Source of the DNA: Phycisphaerales bacterium
GTDB taxonomy: Bacteria; Planctomycetota; Phycisphaerae; Sedimentisphaerales; Anaerohalosphaeraceae
DNA: 5,904 nt
Reading direction: 5' to 3'
Assembly (NCBI GenBank): GCA_003152975.1
Contig: PMBP01000540.1
Coordinates: 1-5,904 of the forward strand
Position 1 is the first letter of the stretch. Each line of letters opens with the position of its first letter. The translations under genes were made by a program, and so were the position numbers. A model generated the notes under the pieces. It was not told where the DNA came from, searched no databases, and worked only from the letters and a program-made list of their open reading frames with translations. Below, piece by piece: positions 1-5,796 of this stretch.

Positions 1-230
1 TATCGTTCGCCTTCCCGAAGGACGGAAATATCGAAACAGGTTCCCAGGTTCCCCCCGAGCACAGGATTGGCCGGCGACTTGACCCATCCTCCGGATGTCT
101 GGGGTTCAGCAGGATCCGCAGCGAATCCGGGCAGGATAGTGATGCCAAGAAGGGCCGTTACCAAAACAAGAATACCTCGGTTGAGGATGGCCGGGAGTCG
201 ATGCTGCCGTTGATGATTGATGTTATCCAT
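1..230 (-). CDS. Secreted glycoside-hydrolase-like protein, N-terminal fragment (3' end outside window)
   Basis: This is an open frame of 76 codons with no stop, cut by the left edge of the window. It starts at the ATG at 228-230, preceded by an AAGG-type ribosome site about 7 bases upstream. Residues 1-17 are polar with several Arg and His. Residues about 18-38 form a hydrophobic segment (GILVLVTALLGITILPGFAA) that ends in an Ala-rich signal-peptidase-I-like site, so export is expected. After a short linker comes W-V-K, then NPVLGGNLGTCFDISVLREG. I recognise this opening from secreted planctomycete proteins annotated as glycosyl hydrolases with a five-bladed propeller (GH43/GH32-like). The NPVL and FD elements normally sit in the first blade. 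The catalytic residues lie outside the window, so substrate and family cannot be settled. It is divergent from the PQQ-like operon and shares a 147-base intergenic region with it. Confidence 0.62.
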   Translation of the reverse strand, partial: MDNINHQRQHRLPAILNRGILVLVTALLGITILPGFAADPAEPQTSGGWVKSPANPVLGGNLGTCFDISVLREGER

Positions 231-273
231 TTCAATACCTTTTTCGTTTCGAGTCGTCGATAGGATTTTGTCC

Positions 274-301
274 TTGAAAACGGGTCTATACAACATATCA
301 T
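274..301 (+). promoter_or_regulatory. Candidate sigma70-type promoter for the PQQ-like gene pair
   Basis: TTGAAA (274-279) and TATCAT (296-301) each match the sigma70 consensus at five of six bases and are 16 bases apart. Transcription would begin near 307-309, giving a leader of about 70 bases before the ATG at 378. The upstream in-frame ATG at 300 lies inside the -10 box, so it could not be translated from this promoter. This is a pattern match only, and planctomycete promoters are poorly characterised. No equally good box pair was found for the divergent gene on the minus strand. Confidence 0.4.
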
Positions 302-364
302 GGCCCTGATCCAAATCAAGATGTATCCGAAATACGGAAGGGTAACAAAGAAATTGAACGACCG

Positions 365-368
365 GGAG
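365..368 (+). promoter_or_regulatory. Ribosome binding site that fixes the start at 378
   Basis: GGAG (within GGGAG, 364-368) lies nine bases before the ATG at 378. No comparable purine-rich site precedes the alternative in-frame ATG at 300. Together with the signal peptide that begins right after 378, this selects the downstream start. Confidence 0.6.
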
Positions 369-377
369 CGTGATCGA

Positions 378-1640
378 ATGACAAGTAAACGGGCGATCGT
401 GTTGATGGGAATGGTGTGGGCCTGTGTGGCGATGGCGAATGCCGAGAACTGGCCGGGATTTCGCGGCCCCGGCCGTCAGGGCGTTAGCACAGAAACCAAG
501 GTTCCAACCTCCTGGAGCACAACGGACAACATCGCGTGGAAAACCCCCATCGACGGCCAGAGTTGGTCCTCGCCGATCGTCTGGGGCGACCGCGTGTTCG
601 TTACCACCGCAACCGAAGAAGGGCAATCGTTTCGCTTACTCTGTCTGGATCGCAAGACCGGTGCGATTGTCTGGAACAACGAGATCCTTCGGCAGAAAAC
701 AAACTTTAAGAGCGAGCTTAACACCTATGCCACGGCCACGCCAGTGACGGACGGGATAGCCGTGTTTGTCCTGGCCGCTGACGGCACCTTTGCGGCCATC
801 TCCTTCGAGGGTAAGGTCCTGTGGAAGTATCGCGAATTTGAATATTACAGCCAGCACGGCCTGGGCACTTCGCCGATCCTCTACAACAATCTCGTCATCG
901 CGGCCTTCGACTACAGCAGCACAGGCCCCGACAAACTCGTCGGCTGGCAGAAACCCTGGGACCAGTCCTTCATCCTGGCGGTGGACAAAAATTCCGGCCA
1001 AGTTCGCTGGAAGGGCAAACGCGGCCTGTCACGGATCGCGCATGTCGTGCCGAATATCGCCAAGGTTGGTGATAGCGACCAGCTTATCAGCGGCGCCGGC
1101 GATGTCATTCAGGGCTTTGACCTCAAGACCGGCGAACTGATCTGGACGGCCAGTAGTGCCGGCGAAGGCGTGGTGCCGTCGATTGTTGTCGGCGATGGGC
1201 TCGTCTATTCCTGTTCAGGTTTCGGCGATTCGGCCATCCGTGCCGTTCGCCCCGACGGTAAAGGAGATGTCACCGAGACGAAAATCGTCTGGGAAACGAT
1301 GGACGATGTGCCACATGTTCCCACACCGCTCTATGCCAAGCCGAACCTCTATACGCTCACCGAGACCGGCGTTCTCCGTTGCCTCGATGGGGCCACGGGC
1401 AAGGAAGTCTGGCGTCAGCGCCTCGGCGGCAAGTTCTCCGCGTCGCCGGTGTGGGCGGACGGCAAGCTCTATCTGCTCTCCGAATCCGGAAAGACCTTCG
1501 TTGCCGAATGCGGCGCCCAGTACAAGCTCATCGCGCAAAACGAGCTTGGCGAAAAATGCTGTGCAAGCCCTGCCATCTCCCAGGGCAATATTTTCATCCG
1601 ATCTGAAAAGACCCTCTTTTGTGTCGGCCCCAAACCCTGA
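378..1640 (+). CDS. Secreted PQQ-binding-like eight-bladed beta-propeller protein (first of tandem pair)
   Basis: This 420-residue protein is exported; no enzymatic activity can be assigned. Residues 1-22 form a signal peptide: a basic MTSKR start, a hydrophobic core, and AMANA before mature Glu23. The mature part opens with ENWPGFRGPGRQG, a typical planctomycete start for PQQ_2-type propellers. I count eight repeats, starting near residues 63, 118, 163, 223, 265, 315, 354 and 394. Most have the pattern SP.(V/I)..G..(V/L)(F/Y)......L..LD..TG...W, for example LDRKTGAIVW, VDKNSGQVRW, FDLKTGELIW and LDGATGKEVW. These resemble BamB and quinoprotein dehydrogenase blades, but I see no evidence that PQQ is bound. 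The frame stays open upstream to 300, but that 26-residue extension would bury the signal peptide and has no ribosome site. The gene lies 43 bases before its paralogue, probably in one operon. Compared with the paralogue it has two extra cysteines, at mature positions 257 and 356. Confidence 0.9.
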   Translation: MTSKRAIVLMGMVWACVAMANAENWPGFRGPGRQGVSTETKVPTSWSTTDNIAWKTPIDGQSWSSPIVWGDRVFVTTATEEGQSFRLLCLDRKTGAIVWNNEILRQKTNFKSELNTYATATPVTDGIAVFVLAADGTFAAISFEGKVLWKYREFEYYSQHGLGTSPILYNNLVIAAFDYSSTGPDKLVGWQKPWDQSFILAVDKNSGQVRWKGKRGLSRIAHVVPNIAKVGDSDQLISGAGDVIQGFDLKTGELIWTASSAGEGVVPSIVVGDGLVYSCSGFGDSAIRAVRPDGKGDVTETKIVWETMDDVPHVPTPLYAKPNLYTLTETGVLRCLDGATGKEVWRQRLGGKFSASPVWADGKLYLLSESGKTFVAECGAQYKLIAQNELGEKCCASPAISQGNIFIRSEKTLFCVGPKP

Positions 1641-1668
1641 AAAAATGTCAATCCCTTCTTGTCGTAAT

Positions 1669-1672
1669 AGGA
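1669..1672 (+). promoter_or_regulatory. Probable ribosome binding site of the second propeller gene
   Basis: AGGA precedes the ATG at 1684 with an 11-base spacer, which is slightly long. The alternative in-frame ATG at 1645 lies only four bases after the upstream stop codon and has no purine-rich site before it. The downstream start is therefore preferred, although a start at 1645 coupled to termination of the first gene cannot be excluded. Confidence 0.45.
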
Positions 1673-1683
1673 TAATCGCAAAC

Positions 1684-2934
1684 ATGGTCAAACCAATGAT
1701 CGTATGCATTTTGTTAATGGTGCCGGTTTCTCTGGCCGAAAACTGGCCGGGATTTCGCGGGCCGGGGCGTCAGGGTATCAGCGGCGAGACGAAGGTTCCG
1801 ACCGCTTGGAGTACGACGGAGAATATCGCGTGGAAGATCGCAATCGAGGGAAAGGGCTGGTCGTCGCCGATCGTCTGGGGCGATCGTGTGTTTGTCACGA
1901 CGGCCATCGAGGAAGGACAATCGTTTCGTCTGATCTGCCTGGATCGCAAGACGGGTGTGATCGTGTGGAACAACGAGATTGTCCGTCAGGCGGCCAAACC
2001 GGGAAACGCGAACAATTCCTTTGCCACGGCCACGCCGGTGACGGATGGATCATCGGTGTTTGTACTGGCGGCCGACGGTACGCTGGCGGCCGTCTCGTTC
2101 GAGGGTAAGGTACGGTGGCGGTATCAGGAATTTCCGTATTTCAGCGAGCATGGGCTGGGGATGTCGCCGATCCTGTACGACGATCTGCTGATCGTGGCGC
2201 TGGATCATACCAATCCCGGTAAAAACAATAAGCCCGGCCTGGAAGAACCGTGGGACAAGGCGGTGATCGTGGCTCTCGACCAGCAAACAGGACAGGTTCG
2301 CTGGAAGGGTAAACGGGGGATGTCGCGGATCGGATATGCGGTGCCGACGATCCTGAATGTTGGCGGGGTCGATCAGCTCATCAGCCCTGCAGGGGATGTG
2401 GTTCAGGGATTTGATCTCAAAACCGGCAAGTTGATCTGGACGGCGGCCAATCCGGGATACAGCTTGGTGCCTTCGCCCGTCATCGGCGAGGGGCTGGTGT
2501 TTGCCAGTTCGGGGTTTGACATCGGCGTACTGCGGGCCGTCCGGCCGGACGGCAAGGGGGATGTCACCAAGACGCACATCGCCTGGGAGAGCAAGGACGA
2601 TGTGCCGCGCATTCCATCGTTGTTGTATGTCAGGCCGAACCTGTACTCGCTGAGTGAAACCGGAATCCTGCGGTGTCTCGAAGGGGCTACCGGCAAGGAA
2701 GTCTGGCGCCAGCGGATCGGCGGCAAGTTCTCGGCATCTCCCGTTTGGGTCGAGGGCAAACTCTATCTGCTCTCCGAATCCGGAAAGACAATCGTCGCCG
2801 AAGCGTCGCCGCAGTACAAGCTCGTCGCCCAAAATGAGCTGAACGAAAAATGCTGTGCCAGCCCCGCCGTCTCGCAGGGCAACCTGTTCATCCGATCCGA
2901 AAAGGCCCTGTACTGCGTCGGCCCCAAACCCTGA
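1684..2934 (+). CDS. Secreted PQQ-binding-like eight-bladed beta-propeller protein (second of tandem pair)
   Basis: This 416-residue paralogue of the preceding gene has a short signal peptide, residues 1-18 (MVKP, a hydrophobic core, VSLA before Glu19). The mature domain is again 398 residues. Hand alignment to the first copy needs no gap and gives about 282 identities of 398 (71%). The same eight blades are recognisable, with signatures such as LDRKTGVIVW, LDQQTGQVRW, FDLKTGKLIW and LEGATGKEVW. The C-terminal ENEL-like/KCCASPA/CVGPKP stretch is nearly identical to that of the first copy. Identity is lowest in the third blade (mature 151-170, only 5 of 20). The frame is open without a stop back to 1156, inside the first gene in another frame. 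That extension is low-complexity Arg/Ser/Pro sequence and is not real. Leucine codons are mostly CTG here but often CTC in the first copy. Likely cotranscribed with the first gene; ligand and role unknown. Confidence 0.9.
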   Translation: MVKPMIVCILLMVPVSLAENWPGFRGPGRQGISGETKVPTAWSTTENIAWKIAIEGKGWSSPIVWGDRVFVTTAIEEGQSFRLICLDRKTGVIVWNNEIVRQAAKPGNANNSFATATPVTDGSSVFVLAADGTLAAVSFEGKVRWRYQEFPYFSEHGLGMSPILYDDLLIVALDHTNPGKNNKPGLEEPWDKAVIVALDQQTGQVRWKGKRGMSRIGYAVPTILNVGGVDQLISPAGDVVQGFDLKTGKLIWTAANPGYSLVPSPVIGEGLVFASSGFDIGVLRAVRPDGKGDVTKTHIAWESKDDVPRIPSLLYVRPNLYSLSETGILRCLEGATGKEVWRQRIGGKFSASPVWVEGKLYLLSESGKTIVAEASPQYKLVAQNELNEKCCASPAVSQGNLFIRSEKALYCVGPKP

Positions 2935-2980
2935 TCGATCGCGGAAACTTATATCCTGCCGAACAAGGTAGATAAACCGG
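2935..2980. other. Convergent junction between the propeller operon and the membrane hydrolase gene
   Basis: These 46 bases separate two stop codons facing each other. The plus strand has an AACCGGTT palindrome (2975-2982) followed by a T-run to 2990 that lies inside the opposing gene's last codons (Lys-Lys). The palindrome has no loop, so I do not call an intrinsic terminator. I see no other element here. Confidence 0.35.
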
Positions 2981-4918
2981 TTATTTTTTTCGCTGCCAAC
3001 TGTACCTGGACATATCCGTCATGATCTCCATCAGAACGGGCCGATACTCCTCGTTAAAGGCGTCGCGGGAGATCGTGACCGAGGGATCCCGGGGCGTGAT
3101 CGTTTGCTGGGAGAACCCCATCGCCTTCAGGGGAAAATGGACCGTAAGACGGTCGTCGGTCATTGCCAGATCATCCCACCCGCTCAGGATGGCGTAGCGG
3201 CGGGTTTCCGATCCGAAGAGGTCGTATCCGAGCGAATACTCCCGGGGCGGCGTCGTTACGCCCAGCAGGGTCATCACCGTCGCCGGCAGATCGAGGTGGC
3301 TGGTCAGCCGGTCGATCTTGTGCGGGGCCATCCCCGGAACCCAGATCACCAGCGGCGTTCGCACCTGCGGATCGGTGTAATCGGAGTTATGACCCCAGTG
3401 GTCCGGCTCCATGAATTCCTCCCCGTGGTCGCCGGTGAGGATCACGATCGTGGAGTCCAGCAGCCCTTTTTCTTCCAGGTATCGCATCACGCGATCGAAC
3501 TGCGTGTCCAGGTGGTTGCAGGAGTTGATGTATCGGTTCCGAATCTGGGAGATGTTTTTGTGCAGATCGACGGTGGCGTAGTTGAACTCCTCCAGATAGT
3601 CCTTGCGGATGATGTTTTCAGGCAAGAAGTAATATCGCGCGTGGGGCGACTCGTAAAACAGAAACGACATGAACGGCCGGGCCGGGTCCCGCCGGTCGAT
3701 CCACTGGAGCATGTCCCCGACATTCTTACGGTCCCGTTCCCACCCCATCCCGGCGTCGTATTCGTGCAGCGATTCGGCGGGGATTCCGGCAAAAACGGTC
3801 TTGTCGAACTCGGGGTAGGTGAATCGTGCACTGGTATAGAGGCCGAACTGGTAACCGTTCTGCTGGAGCAGTTCGATTAGCGCAGGCGGCCGCTGCTGGC
3901 GGAGAAATTCGAACCAATAGTTTCCATACAGGCCATAAAACATCGCGAATAGGCCCATCCGCGTGCCGTTGCCGCCGCTGTAGTGGCGGGTGAACCACTG
4001 GGCTTTCTGAGCCAGTTTCCAGGTTGTCGGCATGATTTCCGGATCGAGCATGTCCGCCCGGAGCGACTCGGCCACCAGCCAGACGAGGTTGTAATTGCGG
4101 CTGCCTTCCTTTCGCTGGATCGCCTCCAGGGGGTACTGCAACTGGCCCAGATCGCGACTGCGGAGGTTCACCTGTGACCGGTCGGGAGGGTGAAGGCCCA
4201 GCCGGGTCGCCAACCGCGTAAAAGTAACGGGGCAATACGCCGGAATTGAGCGGGCCACCGTTGGAATATCCGGAGAATCGTAGAAAGTGCTCAGCCCGTA
4301 TGCCACAAGCTGCAGGCCGAACAAGGCCAGAAGGCCCCACACCACCGCGCCGCGAACCACCGGCGGCCACAGCAGCCGCTTCTGCAGTCCCTTCCACGCC
4401 AGCAGCGCCGCCAGCAGCGCCAGCTCGAGCCCGACAATGATGCCCGCCGTCAGCACGGTGGTCGTCTGGGTGGATTCGTCTCCGCCCATCGACGAGATTC
4501 CACCCGGTGTCACCAGCAGATTCCACACGAATCCGTTGAGGTGAAATCCGAACATTTTGTATATCGTTTTGTCAGTATAGAGAATCATCTGGACCGACGA
4601 AAACGCCAGCACGGCCAGTCCGTACCAGGTCCCTCGCGCAACGGTTCCCGTCCCGCCGATTCGGAACATTTTACCGATCCACCGACCGAGCCCTCGCACG
4701 ATCAGCAGCAGGAATACCGCCGGCAGCAGGTAGGCCATCGCATACACGAACCAGGTGATCCCGTAAAAGGCCATCGCCATCCAGTTCGGGGAATCCAGCG
4801 TCGAAAAATACGACGACAGGTTTACCATCACCAAAACGCACGACAGCAGATAATACTGCCACAACAGCGTTGTCGATGACGGTACTTGGGCTTTCGTGTT
4901 GGGTGTCCGTGGATCCAT
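2981..4918 (-). CDS. YejM/PbgA-like inner-membrane protein with LtaS/sulfatase-type periplasmic domain
   Basis: This 645-residue protein has five predicted transmembrane segments (about 20-37, 48-76, 97-116, 155-177, 190-208). A linker and a large alkaline-phosphatase-superfamily domain (about 275-575) follow, expected to face the periplasm. The architecture and several local matches recall E. coli YejM/PbgA (DUF3413 plus sulfatase fold): FHLNGFVWNLLVTP, STFYDSP, LQYPLEAI, FTRHYSGGNGT and LQQNGYQFGLYTSARFT. Candidate metal and catalytic residues by LtaS analogy are Glu284 in VAESLRAD, Thr319 in GGNGTRMG, Asp497-His498 in LTGDHGEE, and a His in DHWGHNS (507 or 510). There is no CxPxR sulfatase maturation motif, so a formylglycine sulfatase is unlikely. 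Possible roles are phosphoglycerol or phosphoethanolamine transfer, phospholipid hydrolysis, or YejM-like lipid sensing; the substrate is not readable. The start has AGGA eight bases upstream. It lies 71 bases after yggS on the same strand. Confidence 0.85.
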   Translation of the reverse strand: MDPRTPNTKAQVPSSTTLLWQYYLLSCVLVMVNLSSYFSTLDSPNWMAMAFYGITWFVYAMAYLLPAVFLLLIVRGLGRWIGKMFRIGGTGTVARGTWYGLAVLAFSSVQMILYTDKTIYKMFGFHLNGFVWNLLVTPGGISSMGGDESTQTTTVLTAGIIVGLELALLAALLAWKGLQKRLLWPPVVRGAVVWGLLALFGLQLVAYGLSTFYDSPDIPTVARSIPAYCPVTFTRLATRLGLHPPDRSQVNLRSRDLGQLQYPLEAIQRKEGSRNYNLVWLVAESLRADMLDPEIMPTTWKLAQKAQWFTRHYSGGNGTRMGLFAMFYGLYGNYWFEFLRQQRPPALIELLQQNGYQFGLYTSARFTYPEFDKTVFAGIPAESLHEYDAGMGWERDRKNVGDMLQWIDRRDPARPFMSFLFYESPHARYYFLPENIIRKDYLEEFNYATVDLHKNISQIRNRYINSCNHLDTQFDRVMRYLEEKGLLDSTIVILTGDHGEEFMEPDHWGHNSDYTDPQVRTPLVIWVPGMAPHKIDRLTSHLDLPATVMTLLGVTTPPREYSLGYDLFGSETRRYAILSGWDDLAMTDDRLTVHFPLKAMGFSQQTITPRDPSVTISRDAFNEEYRPVLMEIMTDMSRYSWQRKK

Positions 4919-4926
4919 ACATTCAT

Positions 4927-4930
4927 TCCT
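4927..4930 (-). promoter_or_regulatory. Ribosome binding site of the membrane hydrolase gene
   Basis: On the minus strand AGGA lies eight bases before the ATG at 4916-4918. It directly follows the T-run of the upstream hairpin. It is also complementary to a TCCT at 4935-4938, so a small hairpin with a TTTT loop could mask it. Confidence 0.55.
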
Positions 4931-4960
4931 AAAAAGGAGGCGGACCGCATTCAGTCCGCC
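4931..4960 (-). terminator. GC-rich hairpin plus T-run between yggS and the membrane hydrolase gene
   Basis: Read on the minus strand, GGCGGAC (4954-4960) pairs perfectly with GTCCGCC (4939-4945) across the eight-base loop TGAATGCG. TCCTTTTT follows (4938-4931). It starts 29 bases after the yggS stop codon and has the shape of an intrinsic terminator, although two C residues interrupt the start of the T-tract. The plus strand has no T-run after the stem, so the signal is directional. It ends 12 bases before the next gene's start codon, so it must also be part of that gene's leader if transcription begins upstream. Attenuation or a leader structure is a fair alternative to simple termination. 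Confidence 0.5.
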
Positions 4961-4989
4961 GTCAAATTGGCATACCCGTTTTTACCGGC

Positions 4990-5709
4990 TCAGGAAAAAA
5001 TTGCCGAGCCGATCCGCAGGATCGTCGCACCGTATTCGATGGCGATCTCGTAGTCCTGGCTCATTCCCATCGACAAATGCCGGAACTTATTTCCGGCGAT
5101 CTTTTCCCCGCGGATCTCCTCGAACAGCTCCCGCGCCCGCACAAAACACGACCGAACCAGGTCCTTGTTCAGCGTCAGCGGGGCCATCGTCATCAGCCCC
5201 ACCAGCCGGAGGTTCGGCATCGTTCCAATCTGCTCGGCCAGGTGTACCGCCGCCCCAACCGGCGCACCGGATTTCTGCAGCTCGTCGGAACAATTGATCT
5301 GCAACAGCACCTCCGTTCGAAGGTCCTGTTTGGCCGACAGACTGTTGAGTTCCTCGGCCAAGCGCAGCGTATCCACGGAGTGGATCAGCGAGGCGACCTT
5401 GAGCACCAGCTTGGCCTTGTTTCGCTGCAGGTGCCCAATCATGTGCCAGTGGACTTTTTGCGGAATCCCCGGCTCGTCCTTATGGGTCGCCAGATATGCG
5501 TCCAGGTCCTCGGCGACCTGTTTGAGGTGCTGTACACGGTTCTCGCCCAGGTGCGTGCAGCCCAGCCGGACCACCTCCTGGATGTCCTCCATGGATGCCG
5601 TCTTGGTTACGACGACCAGTTGGACCTTCTCGGGATTTCGGCCGATGCGGGCGCACGCCGCGGCGATGTTGTCCTGAACGATCGTGAGTCTTTCCGCGAT
5701 TTTACTCAT
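4990..5709 (-). CDS. yggS: YggS/PLPBP family pyridoxal 5'-phosphate homeostasis protein
   Basis: This complete 239-residue protein is a single-domain, alanine-racemase-like TIM barrel. The family binds PLP without known catalysis and balances B6 vitamers and amino- and keto-acid pools in the cytoplasm. Diagnostic motifs appear in order. VVVTKTAS holds the PLP-linking Lys36, the same number as in the E. coli protein from memory. Then come LGENRVQ (54-60), WHMIGHLQRNKAK (about 92-104), IHSVDT, LLQINCSDE, LVGLMTMAP, and the C-terminal phosphate-binding signature LSMGMSQDYEIAIEYGAT followed by LRIGSAIF. The length is normal and no motif is missing. The start MSKIAERL matches the usual family N-terminus, but the ribosome site is poor: an AGG only two bases from the ATG. 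It lies 87 bases after the partial gene at the right edge. In many bacteria yggS neighbours proC, yggT or sepF; none is visible here. Confidence 0.95.
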   Translation of the reverse strand: MSKIAERLTIVQDNIAAACARIGRNPEKVQLVVVTKTASMEDIQEVVRLGCTHLGENRVQHLKQVAEDLDAYLATHKDEPGIPQKVHWHMIGHLQRNKAKLVLKVASLIHSVDTLRLAEELNSLSAKQDLRTEVLLQINCSDELQKSGAPVGAAVHLAEQIGTMPNLRLVGLMTMAPLTLNKDLVRSCFVRARELFEEIRGEKIAGNKFRHLSMGMSQDYEIAIEYGATILRIGSAIFS

Positions 5710-5768
5710 GGCCTGTGTCGTGGTTTCTGCGCCCGCCGGGGTGCTGTCTCATTCGGCGATTATCCTAC

Positions 5769-5787
5769 CGAAGGGATCGGTCCTTCG
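5769..5787. repeat. Short inverted repeat upstream of yggS
   Basis: CGAAGG (5769-5774) and CCTTCG (5782-5787) form a six-base-pair stem with a seven-base loop, ten bases beyond the stop codon of the right-edge gene. No T-run follows on either strand. It could be a weak transcript-end structure for that gene or chance. Confidence 0.3.
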
Positions 5788-5796
5788 CCAGAAGAT

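Larger units (their letters stand above)
444..2934 (+). repeat. Tandem gene duplication: 444-1640 and 1738-2934
   Basis: The two mature propeller coding regions match over their full length at a constant offset of 1294 bases, with no insertion or deletion. Signal peptides and the 43-base spacer are not conserved. The longest identical DNA run I found is 29 bases (1467-1495 against 2761-2789). The final 18 bases including the stop codon are also identical. Nucleotide identity over the last 260 bases is about 82% by hand count. Confidence 0.9.

Noticed and set aside
378..443. Possible lipobox in the first propeller's signal peptide (VWAC)
   Set aside because: Trp at the -2 position does not fit the lipobox, and a strong signal-peptidase-I site (ANA before Glu) follows. 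The second copy has no equivalent cysteine at a cleavage site.
1156..1683. Open frame extending the second propeller gene 176 codons upstream, giving a 592-residue product
   Set aside because: It overlaps the first propeller gene in another frame, is Arg/Ser/Pro-rich with no domain character, and would place a signal peptide mid-protein. It is a GC-rich shadow frame.
2050..2832. Long minus-strand open frame (260 codons) opposite the second propeller gene
   Set aside because: It is antisense to a well-supported gene, with an Arg/Asp/Pro/His-rich shadow composition and no recognisable motif.
2975..2990. Palindrome AACCGGTT followed by a T-run as a terminator for the propeller operon
   Set aside because: A perfect palindrome without a loop cannot form a proper hairpin, and the T-run is explained by Lys codons and the stop codon of the opposing gene.
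3104..3880. Plus-strand open frame (258 codons) opposite the membrane hydrolase gene
   Set aside because: The opposite strand encodes clear transmembrane segments and catalytic motifs. This frame has shadow composition (RRRR, HHRRR) and no good ribosome site.
4227..4233. Cys-Pro in the YejM-like protein (AYCPVTFTR, residues about 227-235) as a sulfatase formylglycine site
   Set aside because: The CxPxR pattern is absent and the segment lies before the catalytic domain. Thr319 is the better nucleophile candidate.
3726..4526. Minus-strand open frame (266 codons) overlapping the membrane hydrolase in another frame
   Set aside because: It is Ala/Gly/Pro/Arg-rich shadow sequence of the TM and linker region, with no family features.
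4931..4940. Strong Shine-Dalgarno-like AAAAAGGAGG on the plus strand
   Set aside because: No ATG or GTG at suitable distance opens a believable plus-strand gene. On the minus strand it is the T-run and base of the terminator-like hairpin.
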